The notes under the pieces are model-generated. The model saw only the letters and a program-made list of their open reading frames with translations, did no database searches and was not told where the DNA came from. Positions 46,481 to 54,783 of a stretch of DNA of 64,000 nucleotides are shown here, piece after piece. Position numbers and translations under genes: made by a program. Source of the DNA: Planctomycetota bacterium (GTDB lineage Bacteria > Planctomycetota > Phycisphaerae > Phycisphaerales > UBA1924). The stretch lies in assembly GCA_963204725.1 (NCBI GenBank), contig CAUJHH010000006.1, forward strand, positions 52,093 to 116,092, given 5' to 3'. How positions within the stretch are numbered: position 1 is the stretch's first letter; each line of letters opens with the position of its first letter.

Positions 46481-47857
46481 ATGAAACGGCGAGATTTCCT
46501 CAGATCGATGCCCGCCGCAGCCGGCGTGGCGAGCCTCGCCTCCTCCGCCACGGAGTCTCGCGCCGGTCGGCGCGGCCAGGCCACACGCGCTCGCAACGTG
46601 ATCTTCATGGTGTCGGACGGCATGTCGATGGGCACGCTCACGCTCGCCGACATGGCCGCGCGATCGCAGTCGGGAGTCAATTCCCAGTGGGTCTCCCTGT
46701 GGGAGCAGGCGGGCGTGGTTCGCTCATCGGCACGAACGCACGCCGCGGATTCGCTCGTGACAGACTCATCCGCCGCGGCGTCCACCTGGGGCTGCGGCCG
46801 AAAGGTCAACAACGGCGCGGTCAACACCACCCCCGACGGCGCGGAGCAGGAGGCCATCCTTGTCACCGCCCGGAAGGCGGGGTTCGCAACCGGGCTCGTC
46901 ACGACGACACGAGTCACCCATGCCACGCCCGCTGGCTTCATCGCGAGCGTTCCCTCTCGCGACATGGAGCGAGAGATCGCGAAGCAGATCCTCGAGCGTC
47001 ACGTCGATGTCGTCCTCGGTGGTGGAGAGCGCTACTTCGATCAGCCCACACTCGCGCAGCACAGCGACCTGAGCGTTGTCCGCAGCGCAGAAGAACTCGC
47101 CCTCGCGTCTACCGACGTCGGCACCGGCCTCGAGGGCGCGGGGCGGCTGCTCGGCCTCTTCGGGCGTGACCACGTCCCCTGGGTGCTCGATCGCACGCCG
47201 AGCGTCCCCTCGCTGGCAGATATGACGCGTGCCGCGCTCACCCGCCTGTCACGCTCCGAACGCGGCTTCGTCGTGCAGATCGAGGGTGGACGTGTCGACC
47301 ACGCCGCCCACGACAACGACGCGGGATCGCTCATCGCCGAGCAACTCGATTTCGATCGCGCGATCGGGGTGGTGCGCGAGTTCGTCGCCAACGACCCATC
47401 AACCCTCCTGATCATCACCTCAGACCACGGCAACGGCAACCCGGGCCTCACGCTCTACCAGAAGCGGGGCGACAGCGGGTTTGCCAGTCTGCTCAATGCA
47501 GAGCACAGCTTCGCGTGGATCGCGGCCCAGTTCGCGAAGTCGCCCGAGAGCGAGCGACGCGCCGCGCTCGCCCAGATCGTGCGCGACGGCGTGGGAGTCA
47601 CACTGGACGCCGACGAGATCGAGATGGTGATCCGCGGAGCCAACAAGGAACGTGTCGATCCCTTCGAGCCCGCCAACTCCGGCATGCTCGTGCTCGGCTC
47701 GGTGCTCGCGAACCACTTCGGCGTCGCGTTCCTCTCGCCCAATCACACCGCGGACATGGTGGAGGTCACGGCCCTGGGCCCCGGCTCGGACCGCATCGGG
47801 TCGATTATCGACAACACCGCGTTGCACAGCGTGATGCGGGACTCGCTCGGCATCTGA
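46481..47857 (+). CDS. Tat-exported alkaline phosphatase
   Basis: A 458-residue alkaline phosphatase (PhoA superfamily) with a twin-arginine signal: KRRDFLRSMPAAAGVASLAS at residues 2-21. The metal/nucleophile sites are MVSDGMSMG, the catalytic Ser in TDSSAAASTWGCG, EGGRVDHAAHDND and TSDHGNG, so all metal ligands appear present. It would be folded in the cytoplasm, exported by Tat and act in the periplasm on phosphomonoesters. ATG at 46481 is fixed by the Tat motif; upstream frame is untranslated leader. No Pho box was seen. Confidence 0.9.
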   Translation: MKRRDFLRSMPAAAGVASLASSATESRAGRRGQATRARNVIFMVSDGMSMGTLTLADMAARSQSGVNSQWVSLWEQAGVVRSSARTHAADSLVTDSSAAASTWGCGRKVNNGAVNTTPDGAEQEAILVTARKAGFATGLVTTTRVTHATPAGFIASVPSRDMEREIAKQILERHVDVVLGGGERYFDQPTLAQHSDLSVVRSAEELALASTDVGTGLEGAGRLLGLFGRDHVPWVLDRTPSVPSLADMTRAALTRLSRSERGFVVQIEGGRVDHAAHDNDAGSLIAEQLDFDRAIGVVREFVANDPSTLLIITSDHGNGNPGLTLYQKRGDSGFASLLNAEHSFAWIAAQFAKSPESERRAALAQIVRDGVGVTLDADEIEMVIRGANKERVDPFEPANSGMLVLGSVLANHFGVAFLSPNHTADMVEVTALGPGSDRIGSIIDNTALHSVMRDSLGI

Positions 47858-47863
47858 TCCCGT

Positions 47864-49411
47864 TCACACATCGACGACGACGGCGCACGTCCGCCAGCAA
47901 TCGTGCCCGCCCCCATCCGGCCCGTGGGGAGTCAGTTTCGGCAGCGACGGGAACGGTGCCAGCGGAAGCCAGTCGAACCCGCCGAACCGATGGTCAGCCG
48001 CGATCCGCGCGCGCACCCCAGCGTGAGACAGGACCCGCTCGACCTCGATCCCCAGCGGATGCGGATGCAACTCCGGCATCGAGGACTCCACCCCGTCGAG
48101 CATCGGACGAATCGTGGCGTCGGCACGCGGCCCGATCACAAACTCGTCCGGCTGGGTGATCTTGTTCACAGCCCGCGTCCTGAGTCGCTTGAGATACTGC
48201 TCATGCGTCCCGGACGCCTCGGGCTCGGCCGAGACAACCAGCGTCCCGCCGGGCGCGAGCACGCCGAGCGCGTCGCGAACCACCCGGCCCGGGTCGCACG
48301 CGGCGCCGAGTGCCCGGTGCAACACGAGGCCCCGCACGCTCCCCGCCCCACACACGCCAATCTCGTCGGCACCAACGACGCGGCACGCGCCGAGGCCCCG
48401 CACGCCAGCAACCGCAGCACGCTCCGATCCCTCCGCGACGACAACCCACGCGTCGACATCCCTGCCCGCCTCGCCGATCACCCTCTCGATCGCGTGCTCC
48501 CACCCCTCTGGCGCAGGCCCCAGCAAGACACTCGCTCCGCCGGCCCTCCGCGACGCATCTCGCGCCCCGCAAAGTGCTCGATCGATCGCGCCGACGTACC
48601 GCCCCGCCCGCGCGAGTTTCCGTTCGAGCGCCTCGATCTCCTCAGAGACCTCATCGGCGCGCAGCGGCCAGTGCGACCGCCGCCGATCGAGCCACACACG
48701 GGCACTCCGAACGATCGAAGCCGTTGCCGCAAGCCGGTCCGCCGTCTTCTGCCCGGCGTGAACGCCCTGGCACGCAACCACCGTTTCCAATTGGCGAACC
48801 CGGGCGCCGCGCTCGATGAACTTCAGCCAGAGGTGATGATCCATCGAATGGTGGTTGTCCTCATCGAGCCCGCCCACGGCCCGGAACAACTCCAGACGAA
48901 AGAAGACCTCCGGCTGCGCGATCGAGTGCCCCGCGAACCACCCCGAACGCAACCTCAGCAACGCCGGCTCGTCGATCCGCTCCGGAGGGCTCGGCGCGTG
49001 CACCATCCGTCCGTCCTCCCCGACGAACCGTGCGCGGCACACCAGCACGTCTGTCTCCGGGTTCGAACCAAAGAACGCCGCCACCTCGCCCAGCGCGCCC
49101 GGGAGAAACCAGTCGTCCGCGTTGAGCCACCCCCCGAACACCCCTCTCGCCGCCCTGAATCCCTCGTTGATCGCGTGCGATTGCCCCCGATCCCGCTCCG
49201 ATCGCCAACTGGCGAGCCCCTCGGACGCCCGCAGCACCTCCACGCCACCGTCGGTGCTTCCGCCATCCATCACAATGTGCTCGGCAACCCGCTCGGGCTG
49301 GTCCCTCATCGACGCCAGGCACCGCGCCAGAAATCGAGACTGATCCCGCAGCGGCGTCACGATCGACAGCACGGGCTCGGGCCGCTGCGTTGGAACCGGC
49401 GTCATTGGCAT
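47864..49411 (-). CDS. glycosyltransferase family 2 with methyltransferase-like C-terminal part
   Basis: A 515-residue protein. Residues about 15-230 are a GT2 domain: LSIVTPLRDQSRFLARCLAS, VMDGGSTDGGVEVL, the donor loop GGWLNADDWFLPGALG and MDHHLWLKFIERG. The C-terminal 200 residues have features of a SAM methyltransferase (RDALGVLAPGGTLVVSAEP, LSHAGVRARIA) but lack the usual motif I, so activity is uncertain. It is divergent from wzm (gap 90 bases) and converges on the phosphatase gene with a six-base gap. ATG at 49411 or 49405 are both possible; the frame continues as shadow opposite wzm. Confidence 0.8.
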   Translation of the reverse strand: MPMTPVPTQRPEPVLSIVTPLRDQSRFLARCLASMRDQPERVAEHIVMDGGSTDGGVEVLRASEGLASWRSERDRGQSHAINEGFRAARGVFGGWLNADDWFLPGALGEVAAFFGSNPETDVLVCRARFVGEDGRMVHAPSPPERIDEPALLRLRSGWFAGHSIAQPEVFFRLELFRAVGGLDEDNHHSMDHHLWLKFIERGARVRQLETVVACQGVHAGQKTADRLAATASIVRSARVWLDRRRSHWPLRADEVSEEIEALERKLARAGRYVGAIDRALCGARDASRRAGGASVLLGPAPEGWEHAIERVIGEAGRDVDAWVVVAEGSERAAVAGVRGLGACRVVGADEIGVCGAGSVRGLVLHRALGAACDPGRVVRDALGVLAPGGTLVVSAEPEASGTHEQYLKRLRTRAVNKITQPDEFVIGPRADATIRPMLDGVESSMPELHPHPLGIEVERVLSHAGVRARIAADHRFGGFDWLPLAPFPSLPKLTPHGPDGGGHDCWRTCAVVVDV

Positions 49412-49501
49412 CCGGCACAAGTAAAGGTCGCGCACACGCTCCGGGCACGGTCGGAGCGTCCGAACGCGCCGACACCTCCCGCGCTCTACCATCGTCGCTC
49501 G

Positions 49502-50287
49502 ATGTTCGCCACGCTCTACAACCACCGGTTCTACATCCTGCGCACCGCGTGGCGCGATGTCCGCCACCGCCACGTCGGTTCCGCGGCCGGAGCTGCGTGG
49601 AACATCCTGCGCCCCATCGCGCTGATCGCGGTCTTCACGGTCATCTTCGGGCAGATCATGACCGGGCGAGCCGTGGGGGAGTTCTCCGGCATCCGCTTCA
49701 CGCTCTATCTGTGCGCCGCGCTCCTCCCGTGGACCGCCTTCGCCGAGGTGCTCAGCCGCGGCACCCACGCGCTCGTCGGCAGCGCGGCGTATCTCCGCAA
49801 ACTCGCCATCGACGAGGAGGTTTTCGTCGCCCAGTCCACCCTGAGCGCTGGCTTCTCGCTCATCGTGAGCATGGTCCTGCTCGTCATCCTCTCGCTCATC
49901 CTCGGGCACGGCCCGCTCGCAACATGGCTCCTCGTCCCGGTTCCTCTCGCGCTCCTGCTCGTCATGGGGATGGGGTTCGGCATGGCGCTCGGCACCCTTT
50001 TCGTTTTCCTCCGCGACATCCGCCAACTCGTCGAGATCGGGCTCCACGTCGGATTCTGGACTGTCCCCATCGTCTACGACCCCGCGATCGTCCCCGCGTG
50101 GTTCCGAGCCACGTTCCCCTTCAACCCCGTCTACCCCTTCATCCAGGCGATCCGAGATCTCTTCCTCCAGGGCCACGTTCCAACGTGGGATGCGTGGGCG
50201 ATCATGCTCGCATGGGCGTTCGGCGCGTGCCTGCTCGGCCGGTTCGTGCTCGCACGCCTCCGCCCGGAGATCCGCGACAACCTCTGA
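49502..50287 (+). CDS. wzm: polysaccharide ABC exporter permease (Wzm-type)
   Basis: A 261-residue ABC-2 permease with about six membrane helices. The cytoplasmic start (FYILRTAWRDVRHRHVGSAAGAAWNILRP) and the later FVFLRDIRQLVEIGLHVGFWTVPIVYD plus FNPVYPFIQAIRDLFLQ blocks match Wzm/TagG-type exporters. With Wzt (41882-43336) it should move a lipid-linked glycan across the inner membrane. ATG at 49502 begins the conserved N-terminus; no strong ribosome-binding site is evident. Confidence 0.9.
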   Translation: MFATLYNHRFYILRTAWRDVRHRHVGSAAGAAWNILRPIALIAVFTVIFGQIMTGRAVGEFSGIRFTLYLCAALLPWTAFAEVLSRGTHALVGSAAYLRKLAIDEEVFVAQSTLSAGFSLIVSMVLLVILSLILGHGPLATWLLVPVPLALLLVMGMGFGMALGTLFVFLRDIRQLVEIGLHVGFWTVPIVYDPAIVPAWFRATFPFNPVYPFIQAIRDLFLQGHVPTWDAWAIMLAWAFGACLLGRFVLARLRPEIRDNL

Positions 50288-50353
50288 TCTCAGCGTCCAT
50301 CTCTCAGCCCCCGCCGAAACCCGCACCCCATTCGCCTGTAGACTTCCCCGCCC

Positions 50354-51088
50354 ATGCCAACCGCACCAATTGCCATCAGCTCAAAGAATGTTGCGGAGCT
50401 CCGCGGAGTGCGCAAGGTCTATCGCAAGCCCGACGGAACCGTCATGGTCGAGGCCCTCCGGGGCATCGATCTCGACATCCCGCGCGGCCAGTACATCGCC
50501 ATCATGGGCGCGTCCGGCTCCGGAAAGTCCACGCTCATGAATATCCTCGGATGCCTCGATCGGCCCACCGAGGGCTCCTACACCGTCGACGGCGAAGACA
50601 CGCGCAACATGGCCGATGAGCCGCTCTCGATCTTCCGAGGCCGCAAGATCGGCTTCGTCTTCCAGGCCTTCAACCTCATCCCCCAGCTCACCGTCGAAGA
50701 GAACGTCGCAACGCCCCTCTTCTATCAAGCCGTCCCGAAGCCCGATCGCATCCGCCGCGCCATTGAGTCCCTCGCCCTCGTCAACCTCGATGATCGCGTC
50801 GGACACCGGCCGAGCGAGCTCTCCGGTGGCCAGCAGCAGCGAGCCGCGATCGCCCGCGCCCTCGTCACCAACCCGGTCATCCTCATGGCCGATGAGCCCA
50901 CCGGAAACCTCGATTCCACCACGGGCCGCTCGATCCTCAAGCTCTTCGAAAATCTCCACTCCCAGGGCATGACGCTCATCATGGTCACCCACGACGATTC
51001 CATCGCCAAGCGCTGCGAGCGCGTCGTCCGCCTCAAGGACGGGCTGATCGAGTTCGATCGCATGGTCGAGAACCGCGTCAGAGACTGA
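50354..51088 (+). CDS. ABC transporter ATPase, MacB/LolD-like, without adjacent permease
   Basis: A 244-residue ABC ATPase with Walker A GASGSGKST, signature LSGGQQQR, Walker B VILMADEPT and MVTHDDS. Its closest group is MacB/LolD (VYRKPDGTVMVEALRGIDLDIPRGQ is typical), which normally sits beside an FtsX-type permease; none is here. It could serve a permease elsewhere or the LolC-like protein at 26331. It follows wzm by 66 bases on the same strand. Confidence 0.88.
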   Translation: MPTAPIAISSKNVAELRGVRKVYRKPDGTVMVEALRGIDLDIPRGQYIAIMGASGSGKSTLMNILGCLDRPTEGSYTVDGEDTRNMADEPLSIFRGRKIGFVFQAFNLIPQLTVEENVATPLFYQAVPKPDRIRRAIESLALVNLDDRVGHRPSELSGGQQQRAAIARALVTNPVILMADEPTGNLDSTTGRSILKLFENLHSQGMTLIMVTHDDSIAKRCERVVRLKDGLIEFDRMVENRVRD

Positions 51089-51140
51089 CGCCGCGATCGT
51101 CCCACGAACCACCCGGAAAAACGCTGTCTGTGGCCTGCGA

Positions 51141-52373
51141 TCACGCCGCGCGACGCTTCGGCGCAACCCCGCGCGCCGCGATCGCGAGCGCGGTCACATC
51201 ATCCGCCTGGTGCAGCGAGCCCGCCTGCTCGAGCAGCATCCCCCGAAGCTCCGTCATCGCCTCTTCCAGCGACGCCGCGCTCTCCGGATCGCAAAGCCGC
51301 GCGAAGTGCTCCACGTACGTGTTCGTCGGCAGGCGGATCTCACGCGCGTCCGCGCCCTCTCGAGGGAAGCACGTCTCAAATCCGTCCGTGTAGACAAGCA
51401 GCGTCTGCCCCGGCGAGAGCGTTAGCTCCGTGACGCCAAAGGTCGCGTCATCGAAGACGCCAAGCAGGGGGCCGTCCGTCTCCACACGAAGCACGCCGGC
51501 CCGCGAGATGAGCAGGGGGGGCGGATGCCCCGCGCCCGCGACCCGCACCCGTCTTGTGCTCACCTCAACCGTCGCGTAGATCGCCGTCACAAACCGGGTC
51601 GCCCCGGACTGCGCCGCCATCAGGTCCGTGTTCAACCGGTCCAGCATCGCGCTCGGATCCGCCAGCACGTGGGGCGGCGCCGACTGCACCGAACGCGCGA
51701 TGATCATGGTCAGCAGAGCCGCCGGCACCCCGTGGCCGACCGCGTCCGCGACCAGCACGCCCACCGTCTCGTCATCGATCTTCCGCACGCAGTGCATGTC
51801 ACCCGAGACATACCCCGTCGGCTGGTGCAGCACCGCAAACTCAAACCCCTCGGCCTCGATCGCGCCCCGCGGCATGAAGTCCTTCTGGATCTTCGCCGCC
51901 AGCGACATCTCCTCGTGCATCCGCGAGATCTCGCCGTGCATCCCTCCTTGGCAGTGCTGCGCGATCGCAAGCTCGTGCGCCAGCCGCTGCACCGTGTGCT
52001 GCCTCAGGCCGAGCGCGTACAGCACAGAGGCGATCCGTGCGTGATCCGCGTCCGATCCCCACACCACGATCCCGGGCGCATCGGTCGCCGCGTCCGCGGC
52101 CCCAGAGTCCAGCAGCACCAGCGCAGGAACGCATCGCCCATCGAGCAGATCAAGCAACTGGATCAGTCTCGCCCCGCGCATGCTCGCATCGCCGACGACC
52201 AGCGTCGCGTGCTGCGCCAGCGATCGCTCAAGAGCCAGCGACGCGTGACCGACCATGCGCACCGCCGGGGGCTCGATCCCAAGTGGCCATTGCTCCAGAA
52301 TCGACGAGACAAGGGCCTCGCAGCGGGTCGAGTCTCCCTCTCCGTGCGCAACGATCAGCGTCAGGTGCGGCAT
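51141..52373 (-). CDS. PP2C/SpoIIE-type phosphatase with N-terminal regulatory domain
   Basis: A 410-residue regulator. The C-terminal 240 residues are an RsbU/SpoIIE phosphatase: LAAKIQKDFMPRG, GDMHCVRKID (metal Asp), VLVADAVGHGVPAALLTMI, GHPPPLLI, LLVYTDGFETC and QADDVTALAIAARG. The first 140 residues look like a degenerate receiver domain without a clear phosphoacceptor. Such proteins dephosphorylate anti-anti-sigma factors to start stress responses. No sigma or anti-sigma gene is adjacent. Confidence 0.85.
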   Translation of the reverse strand: MPHLTLIVAHGEGDSTRCEALVSSILEQWPLGIEPPAVRMVGHASLALERSLAQHATLVVGDASMRGARLIQLLDLLDGRCVPALVLLDSGAADAATDAPGIVVWGSDADHARIASVLYALGLRQHTVQRLAHELAIAQHCQGGMHGEISRMHEEMSLAAKIQKDFMPRGAIEAEGFEFAVLHQPTGYVSGDMHCVRKIDDETVGVLVADAVGHGVPAALLTMIIARSVQSAPPHVLADPSAMLDRLNTDLMAAQSGATRFVTAIYATVEVSTRRVRVAGAGHPPPLLISRAGVLRVETDGPLLGVFDDATFGVTELTLSPGQTLLVYTDGFETCFPREGADAREIRLPTNTYVEHFARLCDPESAASLEEAMTELRGMLLEQAGSLHQADDVTALAIAARGVAPKRRAA

Positions 52374-52421
52374 CCATGCTCCCCTTGGGCGGAACAGAGA
52401 CCGCCAATCAAAGGGATCGGC

Positions 52422-53396
52422 CTACCGCGCCAGCCGCTTCAGCCGCTCCGTATCAAGCGCGACAACCGATCCCGGCTTCAGGCCGAGCGTGCGGATTGTG
52501 CCGCCACGGAGCTCGATCGCGAACTGCATGGCCCCGTTGCTCGCGTACTGCTTCAGCCTCGACTCATACGCATCCGCGGTCTCCCCGGGGCCTCTCGGGG
52601 CCTCTGGCTGCATCTCGTGCGTCGAGAGCACCTTCCCTCCCGCATCAAGGAAAATGATGTCGATCGGAATCGGGCAGTCACGCATCACGAAGTGCAGTTC
52701 CTGCGCGTCCGGAAACACAAACAGCATCCCGCTGTCCTCCGCAATCTCCTCCCGTCCGGAGAGCCCCATCGAACGCACCGGATCGCTCGCCGCCAACTCC
52801 AGGAAGAAATCACGCGAACCGATCTTCACACGCTCAAGGTCCGACGCTTTCGACAACCGCTCCGTGTCGAGCGCGATCTTCTCCCCTTCCTTCAGTCCGA
52901 GCTTCGCCGCCATCCCCCCCTCAAGCTCGATCGCGTACTGCGCCGGGAAGCGGCTCGAGTACTTCTTCAGCCGCGCGTCATACGCCGAGTTGTTCTCCCC
53001 CGCCCGCCGCGCCTCCTCGGGAGGCATGGTGTGGATCGCCGTCACACGCCCCGAGCCATCCAGAAAGATCACATCGATCGCGATCGGGCAATCCCGCATC
53101 AGGAAGCTCAGACGCTGCGCTCGCGGGAACACAAAGAGCATCCCCGTCCCCGGCGGGATCTCGGTCCGACCGCCCATCCCCTTGATCCGCGCCTCGTTCG
53201 TCGCCGCGACGTCGAGCTTGAACACCTTGTCCTTGATTTTCAGCGACATCGTCGGCGCGAGCACAACCCGTCCGTTATCGCCGTCCCCCGGCCCGCCGAG
53301 CCCTCCCGAAACCGAGAGCCCGATCGCACCCGCGACCACCAGGAACGCGATCAGCGCCAAGAACTTCCCCATCACCGATCGCCCCTGCGTAGCCAT
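52422..53396 (-). CDS. tandem DUF192 exported protein
   Basis: A 324-residue protein with two copies of the DUF192 domain. After a signal anchor (residues 9-30: MGKFLALIAFLVVAGAIGLS) copy one has GMLFVFPRAQRLSFLMRDCP and IDVIFLDGSGRVTAIHTM; copy two repeats this as GMLFVFPDAQELHFVMRDCP and IDIIFLDAGGKVLSTHEM. Single-domain DUF192 proteins are the rule; a fused pair is unusual. The role of the family is unknown. ATG at 53396 has GGAGG seven bases upstream; the next ATG at 53372 overlaps the gluQ stop in TGATG and is an alternative. It follows the GluQ-like gene. Confidence 0.85.
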   Translation of the reverse strand: MATQGRSVMGKFLALIAFLVVAGAIGLSVSGGLGGPGDGDNGRVVLAPTMSLKIKDKVFKLDVAATNEARIKGMGGRTEIPPGTGMLFVFPRAQRLSFLMRDCPIAIDVIFLDGSGRVTAIHTMPPEEARRAGENNSAYDARLKKYSSRFPAQYAIELEGGMAAKLGLKEGEKIALDTERLSKASDLERVKIGSRDFFLELAASDPVRSMGLSGREEIAEDSGMLFVFPDAQELHFVMRDCPIPIDIIFLDAGGKVLSTHEMQPEAPRGPGETADAYESRLKQYASNGAMQFAIELRGGTIRTLGLKPGSVVALDTERLKRLAR

Positions 53397-54403
53397 GCGT
53401 CATCCTCCGGTCCAAACGTGATCCCGTTCCGCGTCATGGTATCGAGCGAGAACCCCGCACAGAACTCCGCCGCCGACATCGAGACGCGGCCCGGACTCAA
53501 GCCACACCAGAACGCGATCAGCCCAACAACCCGCTCCGCGCCCACGCCCGCCGCTCTGTACGAATCCAGACGCGTGTCCCCATGCCGCTTCGCCAGCCGC
53601 CGCCCATCTTCCCCTCTCACCAGCGGCAGGTGCGTGTACCGCGGCTCGTTCCCCAGCCCGAGCGCCCGATAGAGCAGTATCTGCCGCGCCGCCGAGTCGA
53701 GCAGGTCATCCCCCCGCACGACCTCCGTCACGCCCTGCGCCGCATCATCCACCACAACCGCGAGCTGGTACGCCGGCATCCGCTGCTTTGTCCAGATGAT
53801 GAAATCTCCCGCGATCTCCGCCACGTCATACGACCTCATCCCCGCGAATCGATCCTCGAAGCTCACCTCCCACGGCTCGACCGCAAATCGCCACGTGCGA
53901 GCGTCATCGTCGAATCCCTGCGCTCGCGTCGTTTCGTCAATCGCCGGTCGCAGCGTCCGCGGAAACCGCACCTCGTGCGATCCCTCCTGCGGCGCGGAAA
54001 GCCCTTCCAGATCAGCACTCAGCCGCTCCACGTCCGTTCGCGAAAGATCCGATCCGTATGCATGCCCCGCACGCGCGAGCCGATCCATCGCCGCGCGATA
54101 CGGCGAGAGATCAGCAGACTGCCACACTGGCCCCTCATCCCAGTCCACTCCCAACCACTCAAGCAGATCAATCGCCAGCAAGTCGGCCCCCGGCTTCACG
54201 CGAGGCCCATCCAGGTCCTCCATCCTCAGCACGATCCGCCACCCGCTTCGCCTCGCCATCGCCCAGTTCACGAGAAAGGTCCGCGCATTCCCCAGGTGCA
54301 GCGCACCGGTCGGAGACGGGGCCAGACGGGTCGTGGGGGGTGTAGGGGGTTTCAAGGGTGCAACCGTCGATCTGACGCTCATCGGTGCCGTCGGCCGCTC
54401 CAC
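53372..54403 (-). CDS. gluQ: glutamyl-Q tRNA(Asp) synthetase-like protein
   Basis: A 343-residue protein with only the catalytic half of glutamyl-tRNA synthetase, the hallmark of GluQ (YadB), which glutamylates queuosine in tRNA-Asp. The HIGH motif is APSPTGALHLGNA, the KMSKS-like motif is RLAKRHGDTRL, and RMEDLDGPRVKPGAD is conserved. In E. coli GluQ a zinc site with several Cys follows; here the stretch reads HAYGSDLSRTDVERL with no Cys. ATG at 54403 or 54382 precede the conserved part. Its 3' end overlaps the DUF192 gene. A discriminating GltX cannot be ruled out, but the anticodon domain is absent. Confidence 0.85.
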   Translation of the reverse strand: MERPTAPMSVRSTVAPLKPPTPPTTRLAPSPTGALHLGNARTFLVNWAMARRSGWRIVLRMEDLDGPRVKPGADLLAIDLLEWLGVDWDEGPVWQSADLSPYRAAMDRLARAGHAYGSDLSRTDVERLSADLEGLSAPQEGSHEVRFPRTLRPAIDETTRAQGFDDDARTWRFAVEPWEVSFEDRFAGMRSYDVAEIAGDFIIWTKQRMPAYQLAVVVDDAAQGVTEVVRGDDLLDSAARQILLYRALGLGNEPRYTHLPLVRGEDGRRLAKRHGDTRLDSYRAAGVGAERVVGLIAFWCGLSPGRVSMSAAEFCAGFSLDTMTRNGITFGPEDDAWLRRGDR

Positions 54404-54474
54404 CGGCCGCGTTCGCGTAGCATACCCCCGCCCGATCGTCGATCGGGCCCGACCGACCAGACGCCGGAGGCGAC

Positions 54475-54765
54475 ATGCAGAAGCTCACCGACGACCAGAT
54501 CCAAGCCGAGCTCGAGAAGCTCCCAGACTGGTCCGAGACCGGCGAGGCCATCCAACGCACCTTCGGCTTCAAAGACTTCGTCCAATCCATGGGCTTTGTC
54601 ACGCGCGTCGCCGAAGAGGCAGAGAAGTCCCAGCACCACCCCGACATCCTCATCCGCTACAACAAGGTCACCCTGACGCTCTCCACCCACGACGCGGGCG
54701 GCATCACGACCAAGGACTTCGCCCTCGCCGCCAAGGCCGACGGCTTCGCCATGGCAAACGCCTGA
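54475..54765 (+). CDS. phhB: pterin-4a-carbinolamine dehydratase
   Basis: A 96-residue pterin-4a-carbinolamine dehydratase. The active site is visible as FVTRVAEEAEKSQHHPDILIRYNKVTLTLSTHDAGGIT, with the key His pair in HHPD and His in THDAGG. The enzyme recycles tetrahydrobiopterin after hydroxylase reactions or serves in molybdopterin-type pathways; no hydroxylase gene is nearby. GGAGG lies close before ATG 54475. It diverges from gluQ and converges on the HNH gene. Confidence 0.92.
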   Translation: MQKLTDDQIQAELEKLPDWSETGEAIQRTFGFKDFVQSMGFVTRVAEEAEKSQHHPDILIRYNKVTLTLSTHDAGGITTKDFALAAKADGFAMANA

Positions 54766-54783
54766 CAGCGGGCCGCACCTCGC

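Noticed and set aside
49412..50326. Minus-strand extension of the GT2 frame across wzm
   Set aside because: The added sequence is Glu/Arg-rich shadow opposite a clear permease gene.
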